From Takakia lepidozioides (taxonomy: Eukaryota > Streptophyta > Takakiopsida > Takakiales > Takakiaceae), in the NCBI GenBank assembly GCA_030704615.1, contig CM060734.1, positions 22,818,001-22,882,000 of the forward strand: a stretch of 64,000 nt of DNA, in the 5' to 3' direction. How positions within the stretch are numbered: position 1 is the first letter of the stretch; the number at the start of each line of letters is the position of its first letter. Position numbers and translations under genes: made by a program. The notes beneath the pieces were generated by a model that was not told where the DNA came from, did no database searches, and worked only from the letters and a program-made list of their open reading frames with translations. Positions 42,758-53,710 of this stretch are shown one piece after another.

Positions 42758-44704
42758 ATGCAGGTGAAGCATGAAAGCAAGTTGCAAGAAGTGAATGCAC
42801 TATATACGGAGTTGCAGACAGTGCATGACAGGATGGCCATACAATGTGCTACACTCACAACTATGCTTGACCAAACTACAAAAGAAATAAACAGTCAAGC
42901 AGAAAAATGTATGAAGGCAGAAGCAGAGAATGTTGAGCAAATGAAACTCATTGTCGATATGAAGAATACAATCTGTCGCAATGAGGATACTTTCAAGCAA
43001 TACAGGCAAATTGAAGCTGATCAAGAGAGGCACATCCTGGAGTTGCAACAAACGATCATGGCCAATAGAAATGAAATCTCGGTCACTAACAAGGCTTGGA
43101 AGGAAGCCAATAATCTACTTGCTGCCTATGCGAATTTGGTTGAACCTCATGCGAAGCGCATGGAAGCTTTACAACAGCAATTGGATGTGTACAAACTAAG
43201 AGAGGAGCACACTCTCAGAGGAACCACAAGCAACTTGGTGGATAACCACCTTATGCAGGTCTGGTTAGCACAAGGGCCAGTGGAGGGCAAAGCACCACAA
43301 AGCGAGATGAATGAGCTCAGACTGCAAGTGCAGAACATTGCCACAACTACTATAGACAATGTCTATAGTAGGATAGCGGAGTTACAGGAGGATGTAGACG
43401 GACTGCAGACTCAAGTGGAGGACCTAACTGCAGATATTGACAAAAGAGTCTATATACCTGAGGAACAGCTAATGGCTTCTTATTTACAAGCCAGAACTTT
43501 GGCTTTTCAATCTTCTTCACAGCAGGTGCAGGAGATGCCAATGATACAAGAGCCAGTGCCACCAACACCACAACAAGTCACTGTGCCAGTAGCTGACCCT
43601 GTTGTTACTACAGTCACACCACAGCCACCACAACCTGACGTATGGGGCAATGCTGCTTTTAACCCACCTAAAACTCCAGCTGCAAGGGAGTACAGTAGGG
43701 CTATGATTATGCCCTTCAACCAAATTCCCATCATGTTGGATTTGGCTTGGAAAGAATTTAGTCCTCCGCAGTCATTCGCACATTACTACCAAATCATGCG
43801 CATTTGGCTGCCAGTGGCAACTAGGACTAAAGTTCTTCCGAACAATCGACCAATTGAGGATCATCACTTTGCACAATATTGGCATGAGGCAAGTACAATG
43901 TTGAAGGAATTAATTGCCTTCCAAGTTGTACATGGATTCATTTATACCAAGACCAAGGAGGTAGCAAGTATTGTCATGGGATGCGGGTTATACTACGCTG
44001 CTTGTTTTCTGGTACGTTATCACATTGAGCAGCACAAGATGCAATCGCGCTTTCTGAGTTATTCCAGTGGGGATCATTGGGTCTTACCTTCAGTGCCACC
44101 TCATATGTACCTATATGAGGCAAAAGTTATGATGCAAAAGGATTCTCAAATTCATTCATGGTTTCAAGCGGCCTGGAACAATTTGTCAACACAGAAATTC
44201 GGCATTGATGATATTTTCTATAAGGGACATGTGGCATGGAAATACTTGCACGGTGCACAAGTAATTGGTACCCCACTCACCTGGACAGACAAGGAGCTCA
44301 GTGTCTTCACCAATTTTGCCGTTCAGCATTTACAGCAAGTTTTAAAATATAAACTTCCAGACATGGTAGGACAACATTATATGCCCCAGAGGATTCCACA
44401 AAAAGTTCGACAATTAAAACACCTGAGAGGCGACGAGGATTCTGATACAACTGTTTCTTCAGCGGATTCTTTTGACATGGGAGAAGACTATGCAATTCAG
44501 ATGGCAGAGAAGAAGCGACGGGGGTCTCCTATGCCTGAAAGGTTACCTCAATATCAGCCTCCAGAGGGCCTCACTTATCCGGGTAGTGTTCAATCATCTC
44601 CGTCAACCAGTGACAGACCTCGAGCTCGTACACACAGTCCGCCACGAAACTCTCAACGTCAGAAAGGTGCTCACTCACAAAGGTTTGCTAATCGCAATCA
44701 GTAA
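42758..44704 (+). CDS. Large 3' ORF with coiled coils, unknown function
   Basis: An intact 648-codon frame that ends 38 bases before the 3' LTR. Residues about 1-170 are coiled coil (LQTVHDRMAIQCATLTTMLD, then KRMEALQQQLDVYKLREEHT). A second coiled coil with heptads follows (VYSRIAELQEDVDGLQTQVE). Then comes a Pro/Thr/Val-rich linker (PVPPTPQQVTVPVADPVVTT). A globular segment follows (IMPFNQIPIMLDLAWKEFSP, then VVHGFIYTKTKEVASIVMGC, GLYYAACFLVRYHIEQHKMQ). The tail is Ser/Arg-rich (RPRARTHSPPRNSQRQ). There is no predicted transmembrane anchor or signal peptide, so it is not an obvious envelope protein. This is the longest undamaged frame in the element, and its distal half also occurs in the chimera at 53711-55337. 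Confidence 0.7.
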   Translation: MQVKHESKLQEVNALYTELQTVHDRMAIQCATLTTMLDQTTKEINSQAEKCMKAEAENVEQMKLIVDMKNTICRNEDTFKQYRQIEADQERHILELQQTIMANRNEISVTNKAWKEANNLLAAYANLVEPHAKRMEALQQQLDVYKLREEHTLRGTTSNLVDNHLMQVWLAQGPVEGKAPQSEMNELRLQVQNIATTTIDNVYSRIAELQEDVDGLQTQVEDLTADIDKRVYIPEEQLMASYLQARTLAFQSSSQQVQEMPMIQEPVPPTPQQVTVPVADPVVTTVTPQPPQPDVWGNAAFNPPKTPAAREYSRAMIMPFNQIPIMLDLAWKEFSPPQSFAHYYQIMRIWLPVATRTKVLPNNRPIEDHHFAQYWHEASTMLKELIAFQVVHGFIYTKTKEVASIVMGCGLYYAACFLVRYHIEQHKMQSRFLSYSSGDHWVLPSVPPHMYLYEAKVMMQKDSQIHSWFQAAWNNLSTQKFGIDDIFYKGHVAWKYLHGAQVIGTPLTWTDKELSVFTNFAVQHLQQVLKYKLPDMVGQHYMPQRIPQKVRQLKHLRGDEDSDTTVSSADSFDMGEDYAIQMAEKKRRGSPMPERLPQYQPPEGLTYPGSVQSSPSTSDRPRARTHSPPRNSQRQKGAHSQRFANRNQ

Positions 44705-44725
44705 ACCGTGAGGACACGGCTTTTT

Positions 44726-44742
44726 GAGAGGGGAAGGGGTAA
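44726..44742 (+). promoter_or_regulatory. Polypurine tract
   Basis: GAGAGGGGAAGGGG directly precedes TAA and the 3' LTR start TGTTAG at 44743. This is the expected plus-strand primer site. Confidence 0.9.
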
Positions 44743-45734
44743 TGTTAGAGGACTGTCTGGGACTTAGACACTTATACGGGATCTGTAGGGTACCCTTAAT
44801 TTTTGCACAGACTGAGACCAACAGGAGCCTTAGGGGTGACAGCAGCACACTTTAGAGGGGGGTTACACAGCCGTCACAGCCAACACAGCCCGACACAGCA
44901 ACACAGCCAGTCACAGCCCGACACAGCCACACAGCTTCGCACAGCCCGACACAGCCCGACACAGCAATACAGCCAGTCACAACCCGACACAACCCGACAC
45001 AGCCACACAGCTAGTCACAGCCCGACACAGCCCAACACAGTCGCACAGCCAGTCACATCTTGACACAGCTGTCACGACCATAGGGAACGGATAGCAGGAC
45101 AGGGAACGACTGAGGGGAACAACATCTACGAATGGAACATGTAGTTCAAGGGTGACAGTTAGTGAGGGAAACGGTTAGAACAACGGGTAGGAAAATAAAG
45201 CGAGGAGCGAGGACAGGAGGGGGATCACTTCTGGACATGACTTGGCCAGGGGACTTCAGACAGCACGGGGGGGGAAATGAGGCAGAGAGCGTATCTCTGA
45301 GCGGAAAGAGGGAGAGCACGGAGTAGGAGAAGTGACGATCTGTTGTTACTTGATGAATGCAAGCTATAGAATTGTAATGTAGAGTAGATTAGAGACACCA
45401 TGGCTTCAGCCTGATACTTGATAGATATTAATCTGATACACACTTCATACTCACACTGTGTAGAGAGATCTGAGTGAAGCTGTGGAATGAATGGATGAGT
45501 TGATGGAATCCGACAGATTGATGAAGCAAACTGATACTTAATTATCAATAGTAAGGTAGCTAGCTAACATGAATGCGGAAAGGAAAACAAATAGGAAACT
45601 CCCCAATGATACACTAGCTGTAGGTCATGACTGATTGTTCTGAGCGGGCTGAGTACTTAGAGATTTCCAACTCTTCTATCTTAGAGTTTCCGCCTCGGAT
45701 AGCGAAGGGATGGGTGAGTAAAAGCCGCGCGACA
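44743..45734 (+). repeat. 3' LTR
   Basis: 992 bp, TG...CA ends, nearly identical to 32376-33360. Differences are in the copy number and order of the CACAGCC minisatellite (about 44866-45066), in a G run near 45266, and about a dozen substitutions. Confidence 0.97.
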
Positions 45735-46136
45735 ATTCACAAGTCAGCTTTATGACAAATCCCAGACTTCAAAGTCAATGAAGTCTCTGGGTGGGGGGGT
45801 GGGAAAAATTAGAGACTCGATTACCACTGTTCATAGTAGGAAACCATTGTTCAGCATGCTAAAAAGTGCCATTCATGACATGCCATGTCATTCAGTCTGT
45901 ATTTTTTGGTCAGCTTACATACCAAGGCATAACCAACCATCCTCATTTATTGTTGGCCAAAAACTAGTATAGTGTTTGGGTTCTTTGTATCATTGGACAT
46001 ACCAAAGTGACTGAGCAGTAAGTATCCATGTCCAAATAAAGATCCATTGATCACTGTTCATGGCTGGAAATGTCTGTTTGTCTTAAAGAAGCCATTTATG
46101 ATCATAGAAGGCTTAAGAACAAAATAAGAGCATTTT

Positions 46137-46640
46137 TTACATAAAGAACATCACCAAAGCAGGGTTACGGACTGATATTTGGCAGCTTATACAACAGGTC
46201 ATAATTAGCTGCCCTACTTTGCACATCAAGTCACTTATTGACACCATGTTTTTTGCCCCATGATCTGTTTTGGATCTGGGGCTGGCGTGTAATTTCAATG
46301 ACAGGGTAGAGTAATATTCCCACCTCTTATTCCATGCCCCAAGACCAAGTTCTATGTCCGGGGTAGGGAAATCATTACCATAACAGGCTGTAATCAGATT
46401 TACATGCCATGCAATCATCCATAGGAAACACAAAGAATCTGAATTGCTCATCCCATCAGGCCTGCAGGTTACTTTGGTATTATTTATCCTAAAGCAACTT
46501 GAATACAATGCCCGAATCATTCTGTTCACATCTACCAATGTCTTACCATTTTGGAAAATAGGTAAACATTCAAGGGCATATAACCAAGGACCAGATTTGG
46601 CCACAAAAGATCCATCCATATCAGTTTGGCATGGTATCAA
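46137..46640 (-). CDS. Hypothetical protein ORF
   Basis: A 167-codon frame starting MIPCQTDMDGSFVAKSGPWL. It continues YALECLPIFQNGKTLVDVNR, then FLWMIAWHVNLITACYGNDF and FPTPDIELGLGAWNKRWEYY. Composition is protein-like throughout and the frame is long for chance at this base composition. No recognised domain, no neighbour of known function. It may be an exon of a host gene or a retroelement remnant. Confidence 0.35.
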   Translation of the reverse strand: MIPCQTDMDGSFVAKSGPWLYALECLPIFQNGKTLVDVNRMIRALYSSCFRINNTKVTCRPDGMSNSDSLCFLWMIAWHVNLITACYGNDFPTPDIELGLGAWNKRWEYYSTLSLKLHASPRSKTDHGAKNMVSISDLMCKVGQLIMTCCISCQISVRNPALVMFFM

Positions 46641-47677
46641 GTGTCCTAAAGTAACCAGCTTCTAAAAGAGGCTAAGTTTCCAATGCTTGTACATTCAAGA
46701 ACACTGTCTGGTCATGAAAACAGGTCTGCCAGGTAACAGGTTTGGTAACAGGTTTGGCAGGTCTGCCAGTTTTGCCAGGTAGTTTCTTTGTGTTGTAGAT
46801 ATTTGGGGAGGGGTTGGGTGCGCGAATATTGGAGTTGCCTTGGGTCAATAGCGGCTAGGGGCGTGACTCCAGGCGGCAGTTGGTAGAGGGGGTGTGGACC
46901 ATCGGGCATTTGTTGGTGAGAGAGGAGGAGGATGGTGGCATTGGAGGGGGATGACTGTGCCGCGAGCCGTGCCCATTGAAGTGCGTCTTGTAGATGGGGC
47001 CCTTGGGGGGGGGGGGGGGGGTGCAAGGCCATGGCCAGTCTAGGTATGCTGGGATGCAGAGCTGATGGCTCCAAAGAAATAGTCTCTAGGGTGAGGGCTA
47101 GAGTATGACGAAAGTGTCATAGGATATGTAAGCGGGCTAGAATAGTAGGAGTGTGTAATGTGAAAGGATTCTATAAGAAGTGTTAGGATGTCCGGAGGAA
47201 AAGTAGTATGTGACTGGGCTAGAGATAGCTTGATAAGGGAGCGGGGTTTTTTGAGGGGGGTATCGGCTAGATACCGTTCAACTAGCCAGCAGACTTCTAT
47301 TGCAAAGTCCTACCGTGCTGGTGAGAACTGACTAGGTGAGGGGGAAGAGGTAGAAAATCTATGCCAGAGCCAAGAGAGGCGGTTGTTAGCATTGGGGGTG
47401 CTGGTGGGTAGGCCACAAATGCGTTTAGTGAGCTGGATGAATTGTTTGTCAATTAATTCGAGATCTGGGAGAGAGAAGGGGGCTGCGTGGAAAGAGTATT
47501 GGACTTGTGGCTTGAGTACGGTTTGAATGAGGGAGAGTTTGGGACGGATGGATACCGGGGATTTGAGAAGGGTCGTATTTCTGTCAGTCAATTTAGCGAT
47601 TGTAGTGGATTTTTGTAGGTGTCAAGTAAGGGAGGGGACTAGTTGTATGCCCAGGTAGGTGTAGGGTTCGTCAGGGC

Positions 47678-48613
47678 CTAAGAAGGGGAAATTTTTGTTT
47701 TGGTAGTGGATATACAATTTGAGTGTGAGGCTGTCGTGGCTTTGGTGAGTTTGCTATAATGGGTAGCTGCGGTGATTGCACATTTGTGGAGGCTGAGCTC
47801 CATGCCAGACCATTGATTAAATCTAAATAGTTTGTCTGCTTGTCGGTTGATATGTTGAGGGGTGTGGGCGAGGATGGCAAGGTCGTCTGCGTACGCCGCC
47901 GCAGAGATGGTATTGTTAGAGGTTTTATAGCGGTAGCCTACCTTACCTCGGTCGATCCATCTAAGAAGGGGCTCTAGGAAGATGATGAACAGGTAAGGGC
48001 TGAGAATATCTCCTTGGATAGTGCCTCGCAAAATTGGGATAGGGGGAGTGGAACCGTAGTATGAGCCAGAATATTCTGTGGAGCTGTCAGTATAGATGTT
48101 GCCGATGAGTTGTATAGCGTCAGTGGGATAGCCCAGGTCCGTCATAATGGCGAGAAGTCGGGCGTGGTCAAGAGATCCAAAGGCATTTTTAAAGTCAATG
48201 TACAGGAGATAGATGTCATGTTTAGTGAGTTTGGCGTCTTCGAGTGCAGATAGGACATATTGTATTTGGCGAGTGGTACTACGAGTGGCACGGAAGCCTT
48301 CTTGGGGGTCACTAAGAATGCGGTGCTGCTCTCCATAGCAGGAGAGCATTATGGTTAGCGTACTAGTGAAGAGTTTGTATATGGTGTTGGCTAAAGCTAT
48401 AGGGCGGTAGTTACCGAGATCTATAGGGTCCCCTTTTTTGTAGAGAAGGATAGTACGGCTATGTTTCCAAGATGGAGGAATACGTCGTAGGCGATAACAA
48501 AGGTGGAAAAATTTGAATAAGAGGGAGTGAAAATGAGGATCTAGAGCTTGGAGTATGGCATTGGGGATGAGGTCGGGACCGGGGGCTTTAGATTTGGATA
48601 GGGATTTGAACAT
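47678..48613 (-). pseudogene. LINE reverse transcriptase
   Basis: 311 codons. Motifs: SKAPGPDLIPNAILQAL, then RPIALANTIYKLFTSTLTIM, FIDFKNAF-like (LLYIDFKNAFGSLDHARLLA), GTIQGDILSPYLFIIFLEPL and the catalytic AAAYADDLAILAH. The WSGMELSLHKCAI block follows. Order and spacing match non-LTR RT. The C-terminal part continues in other frames (47591-47310). Confidence 0.92.
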
Positions 48614-49194
48614 GAGTCGTAAATAGCTATGGTGAAGAACGAGAGGATGGTATCCTCAGGGGCCCCATGTTTATCTAAGGAGAATCCGTCGATGTCATGC
48701 CAAGGGTAGTGTAGCAATCGTAAGTATGTTTGCTGGGGTGGAGGCAGTGCTTGACTGTGGGTGTGTAGGAGGCTGAGGCTTGCGCCCAGATTTCATTCTT
48801 AATATCGTCCAGTTGGGTTACGAGGTGGTCATGTCGGTTTCTGAGGCAGTCGATAGGGGGGTTGAGGGCAGGGTTGAAGATGGCTTTGTGGGCACGCTTA
48901 GGGTGATCACGTAAAAGTTTCCCGAAGGATGAGACGAATTTCTTGTGATTGGCGGTGGCTGTTTGTTTGGTGATGTTATATGCGGCCTTCTTTGCATCCC
49001 TGCCGATTTTGGCTAGGGTAGCAATCCAGCTGGGTATGGCTGTGGGGTCATGAGTTGTAGGATGGATGTGAGGGTACGTTCAGCTGCAAGCCACGTGGCT
49101 TCCGGGTATTGGGAAAGGTTCGAGTCGGATAGGGTGTGCGAGAGGGTGAGCATTAAGGCGGAGGCGGCTGGGTGAAAATGGGATTTGAATGCGG

Positions 49195-50080
49195 CTATAT
49201 TACTATAGGGTAGAGGGGAGAGGAGACGTGGTTGAAGGGGTGGTGCCTGCGTGACGGGAACTGGTCAAAAGGGGATGAGTGATGGTGGGAGGGAAATTGA
49301 GATTGGGTAGTGGTCGGAATTACATAGGCTATCAATATGTACATGGCTTTGCAAGTGAGGAGGGATGGCCTCGCTGGTACGTAGGTAGAATCCATCAATG
49401 AGGCTTAGTGAGGAATAATTGAGGCCACCTTCTCTTGAATAATGGTGGTCCGAGGTGATATATGCGAGGTGATGATGGGAGGTGAATTGGGCCCAGTCTC
49501 GGTCAGCTTGGGATGGTGGTCGGTGCGTGCCATTGAAAGTGTGCCCTAGGAGTGCAACATCTTTGTTGAAGTCCCCGGCCATTACGACGTGGTCATGTTG
49601 ATGTGTGGGTGAGTAAGTGCCGCGGATATGGTACTAAGAATTTCAGGGATGGATGAGAGGTCCTCGGTGTGGGATGGCATGTAGAGATGAATGAGTAGAA
49701 TAGGGCAGAGGGCCGGGGGGTGAAGGTGTAGGATTTGGAGGTGGGAGCGAAGATGGATGGGTACGGTTATCTGAGTGGTGGAGCTAGGGGAGTGGTGCGA
49801 GCGTAGGATGCCAAATGCCACCCCACCTCTTGTGGGTTTATAAGGTGTTGAGCGCCTGAGAAGGCACTGTGGCGCAGTGAGTGGGTTGTTGTATAACAAG
49901 TAGTAGTCCGGGAGAAGTTTGTTAATGTATGAGCTATTAGTGTTACTGGTATGCAGTTTGGTTTCTTGTAGTAGGATGATGTGGGGGCGGGAGTCAGTGT
50001 AAGGTGGACGAGGCTCTGTATACTAGTAGCTAGGGAGCCTATGTTCCAGGAGGTGATATTAAGGGAGCTACTGCTAGTGG
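49195..50080 (-). pseudogene. LINE AP-endonuclease domain
   Basis: Starts with the canonical SLNITSWNIGSLATSI near 50070, continues with an HIILLQET-type motif near 49970 and a block RRSTPYKPTRGGVAFGILRS. Then AGDFNKDVALLGHTF (49582 onward) and SDHYPISISLP (about 49310-49278), the conserved catalytic Asp-His pair. A frame change at about 49585 separates the halves. Confidence 0.85.
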
Positions 50081-51831
50081 TGGGCAGAGAGGCTGGTGAG
50101 GCGGAGTGGGTAGTGATAGGGGGGGGGTGGGGGGGGGGGGTTAGGTGGCTGGGATGGGGAGAGGCTCGGAAAGGGGGGGGGGGGGGGTGCCTCTTAGAGT
50201 GGCTAAGAGGATGTCTTTGGAGAGGAATGGGAATTTTTGAGTGGTTGCGGTGGCGTCCGGATCTAGGGTGGTGATGGTAGCCATGTGGGCTCCGAGGGCT
50301 TTATGAATTGTACCTGGGTGGGACTGCAGAAGATTTAGGGAGGAGTGGATGGTGGGTAGGGGGTGCGGTGGTGCTAAGTAGTTATGGGGGTGCGGGGGTA
50401 GGTCTTGTAGTTGTGAAAGGAAGGGACGGAGGAGGGATGAAGAGTGGGAGTGAAGAAAGCCGTTACATGTATCCGGCAAGGGAGAGATGAGTATTATGAG
50501 AGCAAATAGAAGGTGGGACTATGGAAATGCTTGGAGGTTTTGTAGGGTTTTAGATAGCGCTGGGCAAGGATTAGTGGGGAGTCCAAAGGTTGTAACATGG
50601 GCTATTGGTGGGTGGTGTGTGGATGGGTCGCGGGGGAAGAAGGGAGCAAAGTGGTCGGTGATATGTCGATAGTTATGCATTAGTGACATGGTGTTCGACT
50701 GGAAGTATAATGCATATCTGTATTGTGCATCGATGGGGGACTCGCTGATGATTTCCTAGAGGGTAGAAGGTCCGGGATTTGGATGTATGTCCCCACAGCG
50801 GAGAAGTAGGAGGGTCAAGCAGATGTCCGTGTATAGGTTATTTGGTTTGGGGGGTGATGATAAAAGTGTTTTGACTTATCTAGGGGATATCGACCTCGGG
50901 GGGAGTACATGAAGGGTGGGGTTTGGGATCCATGGCGGGGTTTAAGAGTTGCTGGCGGGGGTTTAAAGATCTGCTGGATAATTAGTGTAATAATGTGGTG
51001 GATTGGAAAGGGGGTGGAGTGTTGGGAAGAGATTGAGTGGGTGGAGGAGGTATTTAGAAGAGCCCAAGGTAAGCACTTGGGGGTTGGGATCCGGGGGTGG
51101 GGAGGTGGCTGGTGGGGCGGGTGGACGGGAAAGGGCAGGGGTGTTAGAAGAGGATGGTGGCTAGGGGGGAGGGTAGAGTAGGCGGCTGTAGGGTGGTATG
51201 GGTGGAATGAGGTTCCGGGATCTAGATGGAAGTAGGGTGAGGGTCAGGGGGGATGAGTTGTGTGGCTGGATGAGTGGGGGTAAGGATGAGTGTTGATGAG
51301 GGCATTCGTGAGTGGGGGAAATGACGGTTAAGGTGCCACGGACTATCCAGGCGGACAAAAAGAACAAAAGAGGCTTGAGCTCAAGTGGCAGAGTTGACTC
51401 CCATTGACTGGTAGGATGTATTGTGACCCTTTATTGCTTGCTTGTGTTGTGCAAGCATTTTTCATGGTCTAGGTGGGCCTTTTCAGGGTTATCTTGGGAT
51501 CCCTTCAGCTGCCAATGACACCATACAATGCAAGGTACAAATAAGAGACAAACACCTGAAATCCAACACCAACTTTTAACTTGCCCATGGGTCCCATTGA
51601 ACTCAGAAAATTATATTGATGGGGAGGTGGATAGCCTGACCTGGCTGTCTATTTATGCGAGTGCCGAGTCTTCAATCCAGCAGCCCTGGTGTTCTTTGCT
51701 GCAGATACTCTTTCAGTCACAGGTACAATGTGTTTTCGCGATTTCTTTCTTGGGGAATGCCCATCATGGTTGTCATTTTCTCCCCGTTTGGTAGCCTTTG
51801 TAATGACAGGTTGTGGGGACATGGCATCATC

Positions 51832-52323
51832 CTAAACTTGGGCATCCATTGTATCCACACCATGGTTGGGATCAGACTGGGAATATAGTTCAGTAGAGGT
51901 CAAATCATTGAAGGCTTCATCATTTTCCAGGATCAAGTGTTTCTTGGCCATCTTATGTTGGGGTTTACGAGGGGATTGAATGGGACGAACATGTGGTTTT
52001 GAAACTGTCTCAATTCCTGCAGAATGTTGATTTTGCTGATGTGGCACAGCTTCCAGTTCATGTTCCAACTCCTGGTAACTCAGTAGCTTGCAATTTGGAG
52101 ATGTCACCGCATCCCCCCCACAATCAGTAGATTTCTTCGCTGTGGCTACCATCCCAATGCTTGCAAATAGATGGGCTGAGTATGGAGGCCGATCTTGGAG
52201 CTCCAATGCGGGGGCGTATATGAGTAATATCCCAATTACTAGAAAATGAAACTGAAGTGCGTGTTGGGTCTGCTCCCAACCCACAGTAAAACCAGCAATG
52301 GTGTCAATAATGGGACTGTACAA
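51832..52323 (-). CDS. Hypothetical ORF, possible exon
   Basis: A 163-codon frame. The C-terminal half (CKLLSYQELEHELEAVPHQQ, then a basic segment SPRKPQHKMAKKHLI) looks protein-like. The N-terminal half is hydrophobic. I recognise no domain. It is on the same strand as, and about 450 bases downstream of, the zinc-finger gene at 52774, and may be unrelated. Confidence 0.3.
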   Translation of the reverse strand: MYSPIIDTIAGFTVGWEQTQHALQFHFLVIGILLIYAPALELQDRPPYSAHLFASIGMVATAKKSTDCGGDAVTSPNCKLLSYQELEHELEAVPHQQNQHSAGIETVSKPHVRPIQSPRKPQHKMAKKHLILENDEAFNDLTSTELYSQSDPNHGVDTMDAQV

Positions 52324-52773
52324 GACATGTTAGTGAACATCCGTGGAGTGGGAATGATGTACCCTAGAGGTCCATGAACTCTGAAAGAAGTGAGACTTCC
52401 TAGGCATTGATTAAGATGGACTCAATGAATATGGAGGAAGCATGAGACAATACCATGGATAAAGAAGGTGCAGTCCAGGAAAAAAAAGGAATTTAAGGGT
52501 GCTTCAAGGACTCCACAAGGAACATAGTGTCTATGGAGGAAGAATGAAACAAATACATGGAAGATGAGGATGCATTCCGGGAAACAAAATGGAGTGAAGG
52601 TGCCTTTAAGGATGCACAGGGAATGCATCAAGAATAAGTGTGGCATAAAATGGAGCAGAAGATATACCATGGACTGGTAAGTGATTACCTGGAAGAGACT
52701 TGGGAGGATCACCTTGCCAATCTCCCACAACCTTCACCGCATCAGAGGATGGTCTTTTGATGCCGACACTCCT

Positions 52774-53710
52774 CTACCAGTCCTCATGCATCTCTTGCCC
52801 GCAATGTCTCTGCAAACAGGTTGTTGAGGACGAAAAGTGCGCTAATGCACACCAAGAATGGTAGGCATGAGTGCATGAAACCACCAAACAATCCCATGTT
52901 GGCTTAAACCCCTTACCACAGAAAGCACATGGTGAAATGGTTAGAAATTCTAGGGAGTTGAATTCAGGAGATTCAACAGAAAGGTTACACATTGGGAAAG
53001 GTTTGAATGATGGCCTATCGTGGCCATGTTCCATCGCATGAAGCTGTTGAGCAATAGCAGATTTCTGCCTCTGACAGACTTTGTACCGATCCGAGGCTAC
53101 ACACCATGCCTCTTCATCCAACTTAGCCTTCTCCAAGGTAGATTTATGCTATGATTCCCTCTCCTCCATCAGCTCTTTAAAGTGGTCCACAATACCCTGG
53201 TGAGAATCAAGCTTGCGATGCAGGGTTTCCAAAAACTCACGACAGGAGCTCACTTCTTCTGCTTGCGGCTCGCTATCGACAGACAAATACTCGTTCAACT
53301 TTAGAGTCTCGTTGTCATATTGTGTTTGCAACATGTCTAGCTTGACGTTTGCACTTAAAAGCAACTCTCTGCGATCTTGCATTTGAGAGTTCACTCTGAA
53401 CACATCTTGTTCAGCCTTCTCTTTTTTCAACTTCAATTTATCAAGCGACTCCCCTGACAACTTTAACTTGGTATCCAAAGACAAAAGCAAGTCACGCCAC
53501 TGTTCGATACCCTTGATAGGAGCTCTCACAAACATATTCATTTTTGGAGGCACGTCTAATTGCGAGCCAGCTGACCTTCTCGATTTTTCCTTTGTTCCGA
53601 TAGGGAGGTCTGATTGCGGCAAAAACTCGCGCTCCACCTCTACGTATGCTTCCTCCTCGGATTCAACCAAAGACAAACCTCGCTTAAGGTCTCCAACTCC
53701 TACAACGTCC
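52774..53710 (-). pseudogene. Coiled-coil/RING-like zinc-finger gene, interrupted
   Basis: Two reverse-strand frames (53676-53149 and 53136-52774) are in the same register, separated by a single TAG. The first holds a long coiled coil (SLDTKLKLSGESLDKLKLKK, then VNSQMQDRRELLLSANVKLD). The second ends with a cysteine/histidine cluster: CAFCGKGFKPTWDC, then VSCTHAYHSWCALAHFS and CLQRHCGQEMHEDW. The spacing resembles a RING or PHD-like zinc domain, but no exact family is assigned. The frame is still open to the left end of the retroelement chimera at 53711, so the start of the gene has been displaced or lost by that insertion. Confidence 0.5.

Larger units (their letters stand above)
32371..45739 (+). 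mobile_element. Complete LTR retrotransposon, Ty3-type, Athila/Tat-like
   Basis: The element runs from TGTTAG at 32376 to ...GACA at 45734. The 5-bp target-site duplication ATTCA is perfect (32371-32375 and 45735-45739). LTRs are 32376-33360 and 44743-45734. The primer-binding site TGGCGACCATACTGGGGA follows the 5' LTR at 33363-33380 and resembles the tRNA-Arg-type sites of Ogre/Tat elements. A polypurine tract precedes the 3' LTR. Domain order is leader ORF, gag, protease, RT, RNase H, integrase (Ty3 order), then about 3.2 kb of additional 3' coding sequence, as in Athila/Tat lineages. LTRs differ by roughly a dozen substitutions outside a minisatellite, so insertion is recent, yet gag-pol is interrupted in many places. 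Confidence 0.95.
46712..51367 (-). mobile_element. APE-type LINE retrotransposon, decayed
   Basis: On the reverse strand, an ORF1-like Pro/Ser/His-rich region (51367-50141) is followed by an AP-endonuclease domain (about 50080-49195), a linker (about 49190-48620), a reverse transcriptase (48613-47678) and a 3' region to about 46712 with repeats of CTGGCAAAACTGGCAGACC-like sequence. Several frameshifts and G/C runs break the coding region. No poly(A) tail or target-site duplication could be fixed. APE endonuclease followed by RT identifies the class. Confidence 0.85.

Noticed and set aside
42758-44704. Retroviral envelope-like protein
   Set aside because: Position after pol suggests env, but there is no signal peptide, no membrane anchor and no furin-like site; coiled coils and an Arg/Ser tail point elsewhere.
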